A stretch of DNA of 64,000 nucleotides from the NCBI GenBank assembly GCA_041281825.1, contig CP166298.1, forward strand, positions 1,798,001 to 1,862,000, read 5' to 3'. Under the pieces are notes generated by a model. That model was not told the DNA's origin and searched no databases. It saw nothing but the letters and a program-made list of their open reading frames with translations. A program made the translations under genes and the position numbers. Positions within the stretch are counted from its first letter, which is position 1; each line of letters starts with the position of its first letter. Below, in pieces: positions 7,629 to 15,607 of this stretch. The stretch is from Paenibacillus_D tarimensis_A (GTDB taxonomy: Bacteria > Bacillota > Bacilli > Paenibacillales > Paenibacillaceae).

Positions 7629-8828
7629 CTATCGGCTTTTAAACAGCGGTTCGGTATGGGTTTTGGTTTTTTCAGTCCGGTTCGACAGAGCTCCGCTTGA
7701 GATAAATACGAAAAGCGAGCAAGCCAGGCAAATCCCGGTAAAAATCCCTACGGCGGTATATCCGTTATACACCGCATAAATCATTCCGGCTATCCATGCC
7801 CCGGACGTTGTTGCCGCATTCATGGTCGATGTGGCCAGACTTGAAATGGTGCCGCGTATGGCCGGATTTAAACTGTTCAGCAACCCTACCATAAGCGGAA
7901 ACAATATACCGAGGATAAAGAAAATGAAAAAGTAAGCGCCCTTGACGATATAAACAGACGACACATGCGGCAGCACGATGTAAGCCGCACTAATGATGAG
8001 CAGCCCCGCCGTCATCGTGTGGAATGGATGAAACGCTTTTACCGCATAAGAGCTGCATAAACTTCCGAATAAATTGCCAAGCCCTAAAAATAGGATTACA
8101 TATCCTGTCTCATCAACCGAAAGGGAGAATCGGTCCGTCATCCATTTCCCAAGAAATACAAAGGCGGCGCTGCTTCCCAGGTGCACAAAAAAATAAGCGA
8201 GAAAGGTCCCTCTTGCTCTGCCGCTTGTCAACAGGGGGACGTATCTTTTTATTATAGACGGCTTCGCCCCTTGCTGCTCATGCGGTTTCATGCCGGGTAC
8301 GGCGAAAAAGACTGCAACCGCCAGCAGCAATGAAAATAGACCGATAGCCCAGAATGGAAGAAACCAACCGCCTGTTGCCAGCACACTTCCAATCGGTACG
8401 CCGAAAGCTTGAGAGACAGCGAGCCCTGCGTAGGCGATGCCAAGCACTTTGCCGATTTTGGCCGGGGGAAATAGGGCCGGAATGGATGCCCATACTTGCG
8501 GTGCTGTAAACGCGGCGCTTACCCCCGCCATAAAACGGAACAAGCACATGGTCCAAAAATCGACGGCGAAGCCGCACAAGCATGTTGAAACTGCAAAGCA
8601 AGCAAGGCCGGACAGCAGCACTTTTTTACGGTCCCATCCATCGGATAAAGGTCCGGCGATAAGCGCAAACAGCGTCGAACCCAAGGTGTAGGCTCCCATC
8701 ATCCATCCCGCCGTTCCGGTGGGTACACCGAACCTGCTTTGCAAAGTTGGAATCAGCGGGGAGATCAGAAACGTATCCGTTCCGATAACGAACATGATAA
8801 GAAAAAATAACACGATAATTTTATTCAT
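7629..8828 (-). CDS. MFS transporter (DHA1-type)
   Basis: This 399-residue protein has about twelve transmembrane segments. The motif GPLSDGWDRKKVLLSG between segments 2 and 3 is the major facilitator signature loop. The family resembles drug/H+ antiporters and sugar-efflux transporters (AraJ/YdhP-like). It is transcribed divergently from the WYL-domain regulator, an arrangement that often means local regulation of the exporter. The substrate is unknown. The gene ends against the bidirectional terminator shared with the pectinesterase gene. Confidence 0.9.
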   Translation of the reverse strand: MNKIIVLFFLIMFVIGTDTFLISPLIPTLQSRFGVPTGTAGWMMGAYTLGSTLFALIAGPLSDGWDRKKVLLSGLACFAVSTCLCGFAVDFWTMCLFRFMAGVSAAFTAPQVWASIPALFPPAKIGKVLGIAYAGLAVSQAFGVPIGSVLATGGWFLPFWAIGLFSLLLAVAVFFAVPGMKPHEQQGAKPSIIKRYVPLLTSGRARGTFLAYFFVHLGSSAAFVFLGKWMTDRFSLSVDETGYVILFLGLGNLFGSLCSSYAVKAFHPFHTMTAGLLIISAAYIVLPHVSSVYIVKGAYFFIFFILGILFPLMVGLLNSLNPAIRGTISSLATSTMNAATTSGAWIAGMIYAVYNGYTAVGIFTGICLACSLFVFISSGALSNRTEKTKTHTEPLFKSR

Positions 8829-8883
8829 TTACGTCACCATTTACCTTTCTATTTGATCTTGAACCTATTGTAGAGGATAATAG

Positions 8884-8898
8884 TGACAATACTTGTCA
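8884..8898. promoter_or_regulatory. Candidate operator TGACAA-TAC-TTGTCA
   Basis: This is a perfect inverted repeat of 6-bp half sites with a 3-bp spacer, in the 98-bp gap between the divergent MFS and WYL-regulator genes. It is a reasonable binding site for the adjacent regulator controlling both genes. Confidence 0.5.
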
Positions 8899-8926
8899 TA
8901 AAATTTATAGTAATCGGAGATATGCG

Positions 8927-9892
8927 ATGTCTAAGTCGAAACGTTTATTGGAACTGATGATGACGGTGAACCGGAAACGGAAATTTACGGTTAAAGAGCT
9001 TGCCCTGGAGTTTGGCGTATCCACGAGGACGATGCTAAGAGATCTGCAGGAATTAAGCGAGCTGGGGGTTCCGCTTTATTCGGAGGTAGGTCCTCACGGC
9101 GGTTATCAGGTGTTGAAGGAAAGAATTTTGCCGCCCATCGCCTTTTCCGAAGAAGAGGCTGTCGCCATGTTTTTTGCCGTGTATGCGCTTCGTCATTATT
9201 CTTCACTGCCCTTTGAGGCGGAGTCTGCTTCAGCATTGGACAAATTTTATTTGCACATGTCCGGGGACGTTCGAGATCGCATTGATCAAATGAAAAATCG
9301 TGTGGACTTTGTGACGCCGACGAGACAGCGGGAATCCCCCTATTTATCGATTCTGCTCGAAGCGGCTGTTCACCAAAAGGTGTTACTCGTCGGATACGAG
9401 TCGCAGCAGGGGAAAGCGGACCGAAAAATTCAGCCAGTCGGAATTTATGCTAATAACGGCTTGTGGTTTTGTCCGGCTTATTGCTTTCATCGTCAAGATT
9501 TTCGCATCTTTCGTTGCGATAGGATTCATTCGGCGGCTTACGATGCCGACGGTACCGAGCCAATGGAACTGCGTCATGTACACCTTGGAAATAAGGAATC
9601 GTTTTTTCATACGGAGAAGGAACCGGCTGGAGCCGGGCTTTATGCGGAGCTCACTCCGAAAGGCGTGCAAATGTGCGAGGCAGTGCTATGGCTTGGTTCC
9701 TACTTGAAGATCCGGGAGGATGGCTCCGGCCGGCTGGAAGGTCCGCTTCCCCCGAGCGACCTCGCTTTTTATGCCAGATTTTTCATTGGACTCGCCAATG
9801 AGGCGACAGTAAAGCATCCACGGGAGCTGGTCGCTGAAATGAAACGGCTTTACGCTGAAATCATGTTCAAATATGAACTGTCATCGGATTAA
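8927..9892 (+). CDS. YafY-family transcriptional regulator (HTH + WYL domain)
   Basis: This 321-residue DNA-binding protein has an N-terminal winged helix (residues about 1-60; MSKSKRLLELMMTVNRKRKF, then VKELALEFGVSTRTMLRDLQ). The family-typical GGYQVLKERILPPIAFSEEEA segment follows, then a WYL domain (about 135-225) and a C-terminal extension. WYL domains sense small ligands or nucleic acid. The divergent orientation with the MFS gene and the palindrome at 8884 suggest it regulates that transporter. The ATG at 8927 follows CGGAGA; another ATG 8 bp upstream is out of frame. Confidence 0.9.
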   Translation: MSKSKRLLELMMTVNRKRKFTVKELALEFGVSTRTMLRDLQELSELGVPLYSEVGPHGGYQVLKERILPPIAFSEEEAVAMFFAVYALRHYSSLPFEAESASALDKFYLHMSGDVRDRIDQMKNRVDFVTPTRQRESPYLSILLEAAVHQKVLLVGYESQQGKADRKIQPVGIYANNGLWFCPAYCFHRQDFRIFRCDRIHSAAYDADGTEPMELRHVHLGNKESFFHTEKEPAGAGLYAELTPKGVQMCEAVLWLGSYLKIREDGSGRLEGPLPPSDLAFYARFFIGLANEATVKHPRELVAEMKRLYAEIMFKYELSSD

Positions 9893-9999
9893 TGGTTAAT
9901 CCAATCTTCTGTAGCGTCAGGAAAAAAGTTTAAAATCCGGGGTTCCACACGCATGATTGAGGGCGTCGAGGAAGCCGTAATTGAAGTGATAGAAAACAC

Positions 10000-10028
10000 T
10001 TGTTCTCTTCTATTTATTCGTGTATAGT
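10000..10028 (+). promoter_or_regulatory. Sigma-A promoter of the ArsR-type regulator gene
   Basis: TTGTTC (10000-10005), a 17-bp spacer and TATAGT (10023-10028) lie about 55 bp before the TTG start at 10084. Confidence 0.5.
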
Positions 10029-10083
10029 ACAATTAGAATGTATTTAATGTTTTTATTAATTAACATACCTCGGAGGAATTAGC

Positions 10084-11055
10084 TTGAAAATCGATCTTAG
10101 CATTGAAAATTTACCCGTATTCGAAGCTTTGTCCAGCAATGTGCGGATACAAATCATTCATCTGCTGTCTGAAAAATCGATGAACATCCGGGAATTGGCC
10201 GAAGCGCTTCAATTAAGCAGCGCAATTATGACCATGCATGTGAAGAAGCTGGAGAAAGCGGGTATCGTCCGTTCCGAGATGACGCCGGGCAAAGGGGGAG
10301 CCGCCCAAAAAGTGTGCTCCATCAACATCGATTATCTCGAAGTGGAGTTCCCGCTAAGAGAAAAGGAGCACCGGGAAGTAAGACGAACCGACGTCTCGGT
10401 AGGGCACTTTACCGACGCAAGCATTGTGCCGACATGCGGAATTTGTACCCGGGAGAAAATTATCGGTTACTTTGACGACCCGCGTTATTTTTTTGACCCG
10501 GAAAGGCTCGATGCGAAAATTCTTTGGTTCGGGCAAGGGTATGTCGAATATAAAATCCCGAATTTCCTAATGATCAGCGAAGAACCGCAGGAGCTTGAAA
10601 TTTCAATGGAGATTTCTTCGGAAGCACCGTCTACGAATAATAACTGGCCTTCGGATATATCTTTCCTCATAAACGGCGTAAATGTCGGCATGTGGACGAG
10701 TCCGGGCGATTTCGGCGGCAAAGGCAAGCTGAACCCGGCCTGGTGGGGGGAAGAGGTCAATCAATACGGCCTGCTGAAACGTTTGACCATTCGGAAGGAA
10801 GGGACGTTCATGGACGGCCTTAAAATATCCGACGTCACGCTTGATGATATCGACATTCGTAATCCGTACTGGACATTTCGCATTGCCGTACCGGAAGATG
10901 CACGGCACGTCGGCGGCCTTACCTTGTTCGGAACGGGCTTCGGCAATTACAATCAGGACATTGTGTTTAAGCTTTATTACAAGAAAGCCGAGTCGAACGG
11001 CAAACCGTATACCGAGTCTGCAGCAAGCGAAACAACCCTCCATCCCGCACAATAG
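10084..11055 (+). CDS. ArsR-type winged-helix regulator with a large C-terminal beta-rich domain
   Basis: This 323-residue protein has an N-terminal ArsR-like winged helix (residues about 8-85; FEALSSNVRIQIIHLLSEKS and AEALQLSSAIMTMHVKKLE). It is fused to a domain of about 220 residues rich in beta structure, aromatic residues and a CGIC motif. Standard ArsR repressors are about 100 residues, so the extension is the unusual part. It looks like a jelly-roll ligand-binding module, perhaps for a carbohydrate, but I do not recognise it. The TTG start at 10084 is supported by CGGAGGAA upstream. No metal-sensing cysteine pair typical of ArsR is visible in the helix region. Confidence 0.8.
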   Translation: MKIDLSIENLPVFEALSSNVRIQIIHLLSEKSMNIRELAEALQLSSAIMTMHVKKLEKAGIVRSEMTPGKGGAAQKVCSINIDYLEVEFPLREKEHREVRRTDVSVGHFTDASIVPTCGICTREKIIGYFDDPRYFFDPERLDAKILWFGQGYVEYKIPNFLMISEEPQELEISMEISSEAPSTNNNWPSDISFLINGVNVGMWTSPGDFGGKGKLNPAWWGEEVNQYGLLKRLTIRKEGTFMDGLKISDVTLDDIDIRNPYWTFRIAVPEDARHVGGLTLFGTGFGNYNQDIVFKLYYKKAESNGKPYTESAASETTLHPAQ

Positions 11056-11077
11056 ACGGGATACGGAGGGTTGTTTC
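11031..11077 (+). terminator. Terminator overlapping the 3' end of the ArsR-type gene
   Basis: AACAACCCTCCATCCCG (11031-11047) pairs with CGGGATACGGAGGGTTGTTT, with the stop codon TAG (11053-11055) in the loop. The last codons therefore double as the terminator's 5' arm. Confidence 0.75.
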
Positions 11078-11097
11078 TCTTTGCGCAAACAACATTT

Positions 11098-11358
11098 TTA
11101 TGCCCATCTACTGCCGGCAGCGTGAGGACAATCCTTGGCCGCCATTTTCGCAGTAATCTGGACGATACAGCCGCATATCGTACACGTATTTCCGTTTAAC
11201 AGCGAGGAGCATGAGTTACAGGCTTCCAGTCGCTTGGCATATCGTTCGTCACTGACACATTCCATCTTACTGAACGCATCCGAAGCAAGCATTTTGGCAA
11301 TTCGGCTTTCCGTAATGCGATAACTATCCCGGCATCCTTTGCATTCCGATTGCTGCAT
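11098..11358 (-). CDS. Small cysteine-rich protein, DUF6171-like
   Basis: This 86-residue protein has paired cysteines: CKGCRDS near the start, CNSC in the middle and CTICGC plus DCPH near the end, consistent with a small zinc-binding fold. The pattern resembles the DUF6171 family of short Bacillota proteins, whose function is unknown; the family assignment is from memory. It stands alone between a terminator and the aldose-epimerase gene and is transcribed leftwards. Confidence 0.7.
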   Translation of the reverse strand: MQQSECKGCRDSYRITESRIAKMLASDAFSKMECVSDERYAKRLEACNSCSSLLNGNTCTICGCIVQITAKMAAKDCPHAAGSRWA

Positions 11359-11482
11359 CCTTTGTTCCGCTCCTTAAATACAACGCAAGATATTGACTCA
11401 AACATTAATTAATTCATATATAAATTCATAATATGAGCATGGGCTTACCTTGTCAATGACAAAGGTTACAAGGGACACAAAG

Positions 11483-11521
11483 AACCGCCTTCTTTCCGGC
11501 TAAAGCAGAAGAAAGGCGGTT
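11483..11521 (-). terminator. Terminator of the aldose 1-epimerase gene
   Basis: AACCGCCTTTCTTC pairs with GAAAGAAGGCGGTT around a short loop on the minus strand, about 30 bp past the stop codon. Confidence 0.65.
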
Positions 11522-11552
11522 AGAACTACCTATTATTGCCGATTCCACACGA

Positions 11553-12545
11553 TCATTTCACATAAAAGCGGCTTGTCTCTTCCCACACTTCACCGGGGTT
11601 TAATCCGAATAATCCGATCTCCTCCGCGGGCAGGTCGATATTCGGCGCATTGACCAAATTCACCTGCGGCTCCGGACAGAAGAACCCTTCGGTCGCGAAA
11701 TTATTCCAAATCATCCATTGCTTATATGCCGTACCCGCATCATAGACGAGCGTTATACCGCGTTTCGTATCGGTCAGTTCCATCCGGTTGCGCCCGTCTT
11801 GCGTCTGAACGGTATAATGATTATCCATTTCACCGAAGAACGGATATATGCCATCATCACGCAGCTGTTCTTCATCCCGGGTAAGAGGCTGGAACTTGCC
11901 GGTCGGCAGCATCCTTTCGTTCAGCGCCCAACGGTTGCCGATCGTCAGCTTGACCCGGCAGTCTTGCGCGCTGCTGCCTTCGGCGAACGGCGCGTTCACG
12001 GCGGTATGGAACGCGAGCAGGCAAGGCAAGCGATGTTCCCCGTTATTGATGACAGTCACTTGCTGAGACAGGCCCAGCTCGCTCAAGCCGTACCGCAGCT
12101 TGATTGTGAATAAGAAGGGAAATTGCTCATATACCGGATGCGAACGATCGACAGTGAGCGTTACGGTGACAAAGCTCTCCCGTTTCGTATGGCCGAAATC
12201 TTCAACTTCCCAAGGCACGTTGTGTACGAAGCCGTGCAGATGGTTTCCTGTTGAAGGCTCATTTACCGGAAGTTGATAAACGTTCCCATCCCAGGCAAAA
12301 CGGCCGTCTTCGTACCGGTTTGGCGGGAATAAAACGGGAATTCCGTGTATATAAGGCTTTGCTTTAAATTGTTCCATCTCTTCCTGTTTTGGTTCGTGAA
12401 GAAACGTCAGCCCGTTCTCCACATCACGAAACGCGATCAGATTTCCGCCGGTTTCCGGAAGTATTGCCGCTTCGTACCGGCCGGCTTTTAGCCATAAGGC
12501 CTTTTCTCCTTGATATTGTCCTTCATAGGCATTCAATGCGCACAT
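11553..12545 (-). CDS. Aldose 1-epimerase family protein
   Basis: This 330-residue galactose-mutarotase-like beta-sandwich protein interconverts alpha and beta anomers of sugars. Signature stretches are GNHLHGFVHNVPWEV (catalytic His region), LLAFHTAVNAPF (second His) and a C-terminal catalytic-Glu region (TEGFFCPEPQVN). The length is normal for the family. It lies downstream of the AraC regulator on the same strand (about 80 bp apart), so the two may be co-transcribed and share the sugar theme. The exact sugar is not deducible. Confidence 0.88.
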   Translation of the reverse strand: MCALNAYEGQYQGEKALWLKAGRYEAAILPETGGNLIAFRDVENGLTFLHEPKQEEMEQFKAKPYIHGIPVLFPPNRYEDGRFAWDGNVYQLPVNEPSTGNHLHGFVHNVPWEVEDFGHTKRESFVTVTLTVDRSHPVYEQFPFLFTIKLRYGLSELGLSQQVTVINNGEHRLPCLLAFHTAVNAPFAEGSSAQDCRVKLTIGNRWALNERMLPTGKFQPLTRDEEQLRDDGIYPFFGEMDNHYTVQTQDGRNRMELTDTKRGITLVYDAGTAYKQWMIWNNFATEGFFCPEPQVNLVNAPNIDLPAEEIGLFGLNPGEVWEETSRFYVK

Positions 12546-12628
12546 TTGCTTCTCGTTCCTTTCCTCAATCTCATCTGCATTTATATTCGCATGAATATAT
12601 TCGACGCAAGTTTAACATTCCCTGCCGT

Positions 12629-13462
12629 TCACCTGTATAAATCACGGAACTGCCGTGGTGTCATTCCGGTCATCTGATGAAACAGGCTGATAAAATAACT
12701 GCATTGGCTAAATCCCGTCTCATAAGCGATCTGTTTAACGGCGAGCGGAGTCGATACCAGCAAGTTCTTGGCCAGCAAGATGCGGCATTCCGTTAAGTAC
12801 TGTGTCGGCGACTTTCCTATGGCTTCCCGAAAAATACGGGTAAAATGGTACGGGCTGTACCCGGCCTTGCCGGCAATCGAAGTCAAATCCAGCTTCCCGG
12901 AACAGCCCGCCCGGATATAGTCGGCGACCTCGAACATCTTTTCGTGGGTGCCTCTTCCCGCCAAACGGCGTTGGCGTCCGGCATGATGCATAAGCGCGGC
13001 AAGCGCCTCGTACAGCGCCGCAGATATGGCCGGCTCGTTCGTGCTCTCAAAGGCCTCGGACATACGTGTCAATTTCTCGAGCGCCTGTTCGACGCGATTG
13101 CGCTGTTGTGCAAGCGCAAACAGCCAGACCTCACCCAAACCTTTGCCGCTGAACAGCGGCTCAATCCCATTCCAAGCAAAATGAACCCAGCGTACATCCC
13201 AAGGATCGTCCGGACTGGTCCCATAATCCTGACACTCGCCCGGTCCGTACAGAAAACCTGAGCCTGCCGTCAATTCTTGCCGCTTCCCTCCGGTTATTAC
13301 AAATCCTTTGCCCGATACTACGACATGCAGATTGTATTCCTTTAACGTCCCGGCCTGTCTCCGTACGCGGTGCTCCGGATCGAGATAATAGCGGCCGCAG
13401 GATTCCGGATAGCAGACATAATGCAAATAGCTGGGCTGCGGCAGATAAAAATGCTCCCACAC
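12629..13462 (-). CDS. AraC family transcriptional regulator
   Basis: This 277-residue regulator has an N-terminal cupin-like sensor domain (about 15-150) and a C-terminal double helix-turn-helix (about 175-277), with SPYHFTRIFREAIGKSPTQY and AYETGFSQCSYFISLFHQMTG as the two recognition parts. The GTG start at 13462 is preceded by CGAGGTGAGG. It diverges from the ABC transporter block starting at 14047, which is the usual position for an AraC activator of a sugar-uptake operon. The inducer is unknown. Confidence 0.92.
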   Translation of the reverse strand: MWEHFYLPQPSYLHYVCYPESCGRYYLDPEHRVRRQAGTLKEYNLHVVVSGKGFVITGGKRQELTAGSGFLYGPGECQDYGTSPDDPWDVRWVHFAWNGIEPLFSGKGLGEVWLFALAQQRNRVEQALEKLTRMSEAFESTNEPAISAALYEALAALMHHAGRQRRLAGRGTHEKMFEVADYIRAGCSGKLDLTSIAGKAGYSPYHFTRIFREAIGKSPTQYLTECRILLAKNLLVSTPLAVKQIAYETGFSQCSYFISLFHQMTGMTPRQFRDLYR

Positions 13463-13739
13463 GATGCCTCACCTCGATTTAATTAACACAAACACAATTC
13501 TTCGCAAGATCTCATTACTGACTCTACACTTTATTACGTTGAAATGATAGATGATAGGGAAATTATTCGCAATTGGCGGGGGGGAATCGATGCAACGTGG
13601 GGGGGAGAGGATCAATCAATCGAAAATTTGTTGCACCAGAGACCGAGTAATTGCCTGTTCGTTATATAACCTGGATTAGAGCAGAAAATAATTCAGATAC
13701 TCGCAAAACAAATTAATATAAGTGTGAGAAAATTAGTTG

Positions 13740-13768
13740 TTGACGAAGCAAATGGTTTGAAATATTAT
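13740..13768 (+). promoter_or_regulatory. Sigma-A promoter of the ABC transporter block
   Basis: TTGACG (13740-13745), a 17-bp spacer and TATTAT (13763-13768) form a near-consensus promoter. It implies a 5' leader of roughly 270 nt before the first gene, which is long and could hold further control. The rest of the 13463-14046 gap is AT-rich with no gene. Confidence 0.65.
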
Positions 13769-13888
13769 ATTATTAACCAAAATAATAATTTATTAATTTT
13801 TTACTTAATATCGTTAAGATTTCCGACAAGTGACCTTTTTAAAACGTCATGAGGAAAATTGGTATTGTGTAAATTATTATAACAGTTA

Positions 13889-13902
13889 TGTAAGCGCTTA
13901 AA
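13889..13902 (+). promoter_or_regulatory. Catabolite-responsive element (cre) for CcpA
   Basis: TGTAAGCGCTTAAA matches the Bacillota cre consensus TGWAARCGYTWNCW except at the penultimate position. It lies about 115 bp downstream of the predicted transcription start, where CcpA can act as a roadblock. This implies glucose repression of the transporter block. Confidence 0.65.
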
Positions 13903-14046
13903 AAGAGGCTATTTTTTCCGTTAACAAATTAGTGCCTGATTTTTTCTAGGGGGTGAAATATGCAGAGATAAGTTGTAATCGGAAATCATCAATTAATTCT
14001 TATTCCAGTTAATAATTCAAAGGGGAAAATGAAAGGGAGGGTTAAG

Positions 14047-15438
14047 ATGAAAAAAGTATTAACCAGTTCGTTAATTCTTATTATGTCAATTGCATTGATT
14101 CTTGGCGGGTGCTCAAGCGGAAGCGGCTCCAATACGAACACAACAAATCCGGCTATTAATTCGGAAAGCGCTAACAACCCAGATAATTCCGGCAGCGAAA
14201 CGGCCGAGGAAGAGCCCGCATTCGAATTCGCTGCAGAGGGCGTTTCGGGCGAAGTCGAGATCTGGTCGTTTGTGAAAGAGACTGCGGAGATAGTCGACGC
14301 GTTTAATAAAGCATACCCAAACATTAAAGTAACTTTTGTGGATACAGGCTGGGACGTGCATGACAAGCTTGCGACTGCGGTGGCTGCGGGAACCGGCGCT
14401 CCGGATGTCGCGATGATCGAGCAAGGACAGTTCAACCGTTACGTAACCGGCGACGTGCTGGAGGATCTGCTGCAGCCGCCATACGATGCAGGGCGTTTCC
14501 GGGACGATGTGTCGGATTATAACTGGGACCGCTGGAGATCGCTGAACGGCAAGAAACTGCTTGGTATGCCATGGGACGTAACTCCAGGAGTTCTGTACTA
14601 CCGCTCCGACATCTACGAGCAGCTTGGATTGCCAAGCGATCCGGAAGAGTTGGGCCAATTTATGGAAGACCCGGAAAACGTATTTCTGATCGCGGAAACA
14701 TTGAAAGCTGACGGAAAATATTTCATGGAGTGGGGCGACGGCCCGATTCACTGGGGCGGCGACGAGGTCGGATATTTCGATACGGAGCTGAAATGGACGC
14801 GGAATACCGATAGGCTCGTTGAATTGCTTGACTTTACGAAACGCGGCGATCAAATTGGATGGGCCGCTTGGGTAGGCGCCGGGAGCGATGACGGCAAAGC
14901 GATGGTTAGCAAAGGCGAGCTGACGGGCATGGTGCGCGGTTCGTGGGGAGCGCGCGGACTCGCGAATGATTTCCCTGACCTGGCGGGCAAGTGGAGAGCC
15001 ACCAAATTGCCTTTCGGCATTGCAGCCGGCATGGGTGGATCGACATTTGTGCTGCCGTCGCAAAGCAAGAACAAGGAAGCGGCTTGGGCGTTCATCGAGT
15101 GGGCGTCGAGGTCGGAGGAAGCCTGGAATATCTGGGCAAAGCATTCGATCCAGCCTGGCTGGAAGAGCATTCAGAGTCTCGATTGGTATATCAACCACAC
15201 GAACGAGTACTTGGGCGGACAGAAAGATTATGCGATGTACCAGCAAATCGAGCCGCTCATTCCTTCCCGATTGTTGACGCCGCTTGACGGGCCTTCATGG
15301 CCGATCTGGCTGAATTCCGTTAAGGAAGAAGGCTTGTTTAAAAACCTGGATTCCAGAGCAATTCTTCAGCAGGCCCAGGAAAATGTCGAGAGCCAGCTGA
15401 AATCGGAGATCGAAGCGTTGAGGTCGGAATTCGAGTAA
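14047..15438 (+). CDS. Extracellular solute-binding lipoprotein (carbohydrate ABC transporter)
   Basis: This 463-residue family 1 solute-binding protein has a lipoprotein signal ending ALILGGCSSG, so it is anchored outside the membrane. A Ser/Asn-rich linker and the binding domain follow (VEIWSFVKETAEIVDAFNKA; GTGAPDVAMIEQGQFNRYV). GAAAGGGAGGG before the ATG at 14047 fixes the start; the ORF extension to 14029 lies upstream of this site. It is the first gene of the block and probably delivers a saccharide to the permeases at 18.6-20.4 kb. No ATPase is nearby, so a shared MsmX-type ATPase is likely. Confidence 0.92.
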   Translation: MKKVLTSSLILIMSIALILGGCSSGSGSNTNTTNPAINSESANNPDNSGSETAEEEPAFEFAAEGVSGEVEIWSFVKETAEIVDAFNKAYPNIKVTFVDTGWDVHDKLATAVAAGTGAPDVAMIEQGQFNRYVTGDVLEDLLQPPYDAGRFRDDVSDYNWDRWRSLNGKKLLGMPWDVTPGVLYYRSDIYEQLGLPSDPEELGQFMEDPENVFLIAETLKADGKYFMEWGDGPIHWGGDEVGYFDTELKWTRNTDRLVELLDFTKRGDQIGWAAWVGAGSDDGKAMVSKGELTGMVRGSWGARGLANDFPDLAGKWRATKLPFGIAAGMGGSTFVLPSQSKNKEAAWAFIEWASRSEEAWNIWAKHSIQPGWKSIQSLDWYINHTNEYLGGQKDYAMYQQIEPLIPSRLLTPLDGPSWPIWLNSVKEEGLFKNLDSRAILQQAQENVESQLKSEIEALRSEFE

Positions 15439-15496
15439 TAACCGGTTCGTACATTTTCAGGATTAGACAGCTGGACGGCGGCAGCCGTTTCCGCTT

Positions 15497-15562
15497 CGGT
15501 TCGTCCCCTGCATAGGGAACTTTGGGCCCAGCTCAAAGTTCCCTATGTTAGGGGGCGAACCG
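15497..15562 (+). repeat. Long intercistronic hairpin containing leader-element copy 2
   Basis: CATAGGGAACTTTG (15511-15524) is exactly complementary to CAAAGTTCCCTATG (15534-15547). The stem extends outward through CCCCT/AGGGG to CGGTTCG (15497-15503) and CGAACCG (15556-15562), giving arms of about 27 nt. The right arm carries the CTCAAAG-TTCCCTATGT core seen upstream of three other genes. It sits between the first binding-protein gene and the giant one and could stabilise or insulate the upstream message. Confidence 0.8.
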
Positions 15563-15607
15563 GCTGTTTACAGGAATGCCGGTATGAGATTGGGGGGGAA
15601 CTTCACG

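Noticed and set aside
9988..10010. Possible LexA/DinR box near the ArsR-type gene
   Set aside because: The AAAACACTTGTTCT sequence keeps only one good half site, and the 3' half coincides with the -35 box.
14113..15246. A 377-codon open frame antisense to the first binding-protein gene
   Set aside because: It is entirely opposite a clear lipoprotein gene, has no ribosome binding site and its translation has no recognisable features; such long antisense frames are common in this codon usage.
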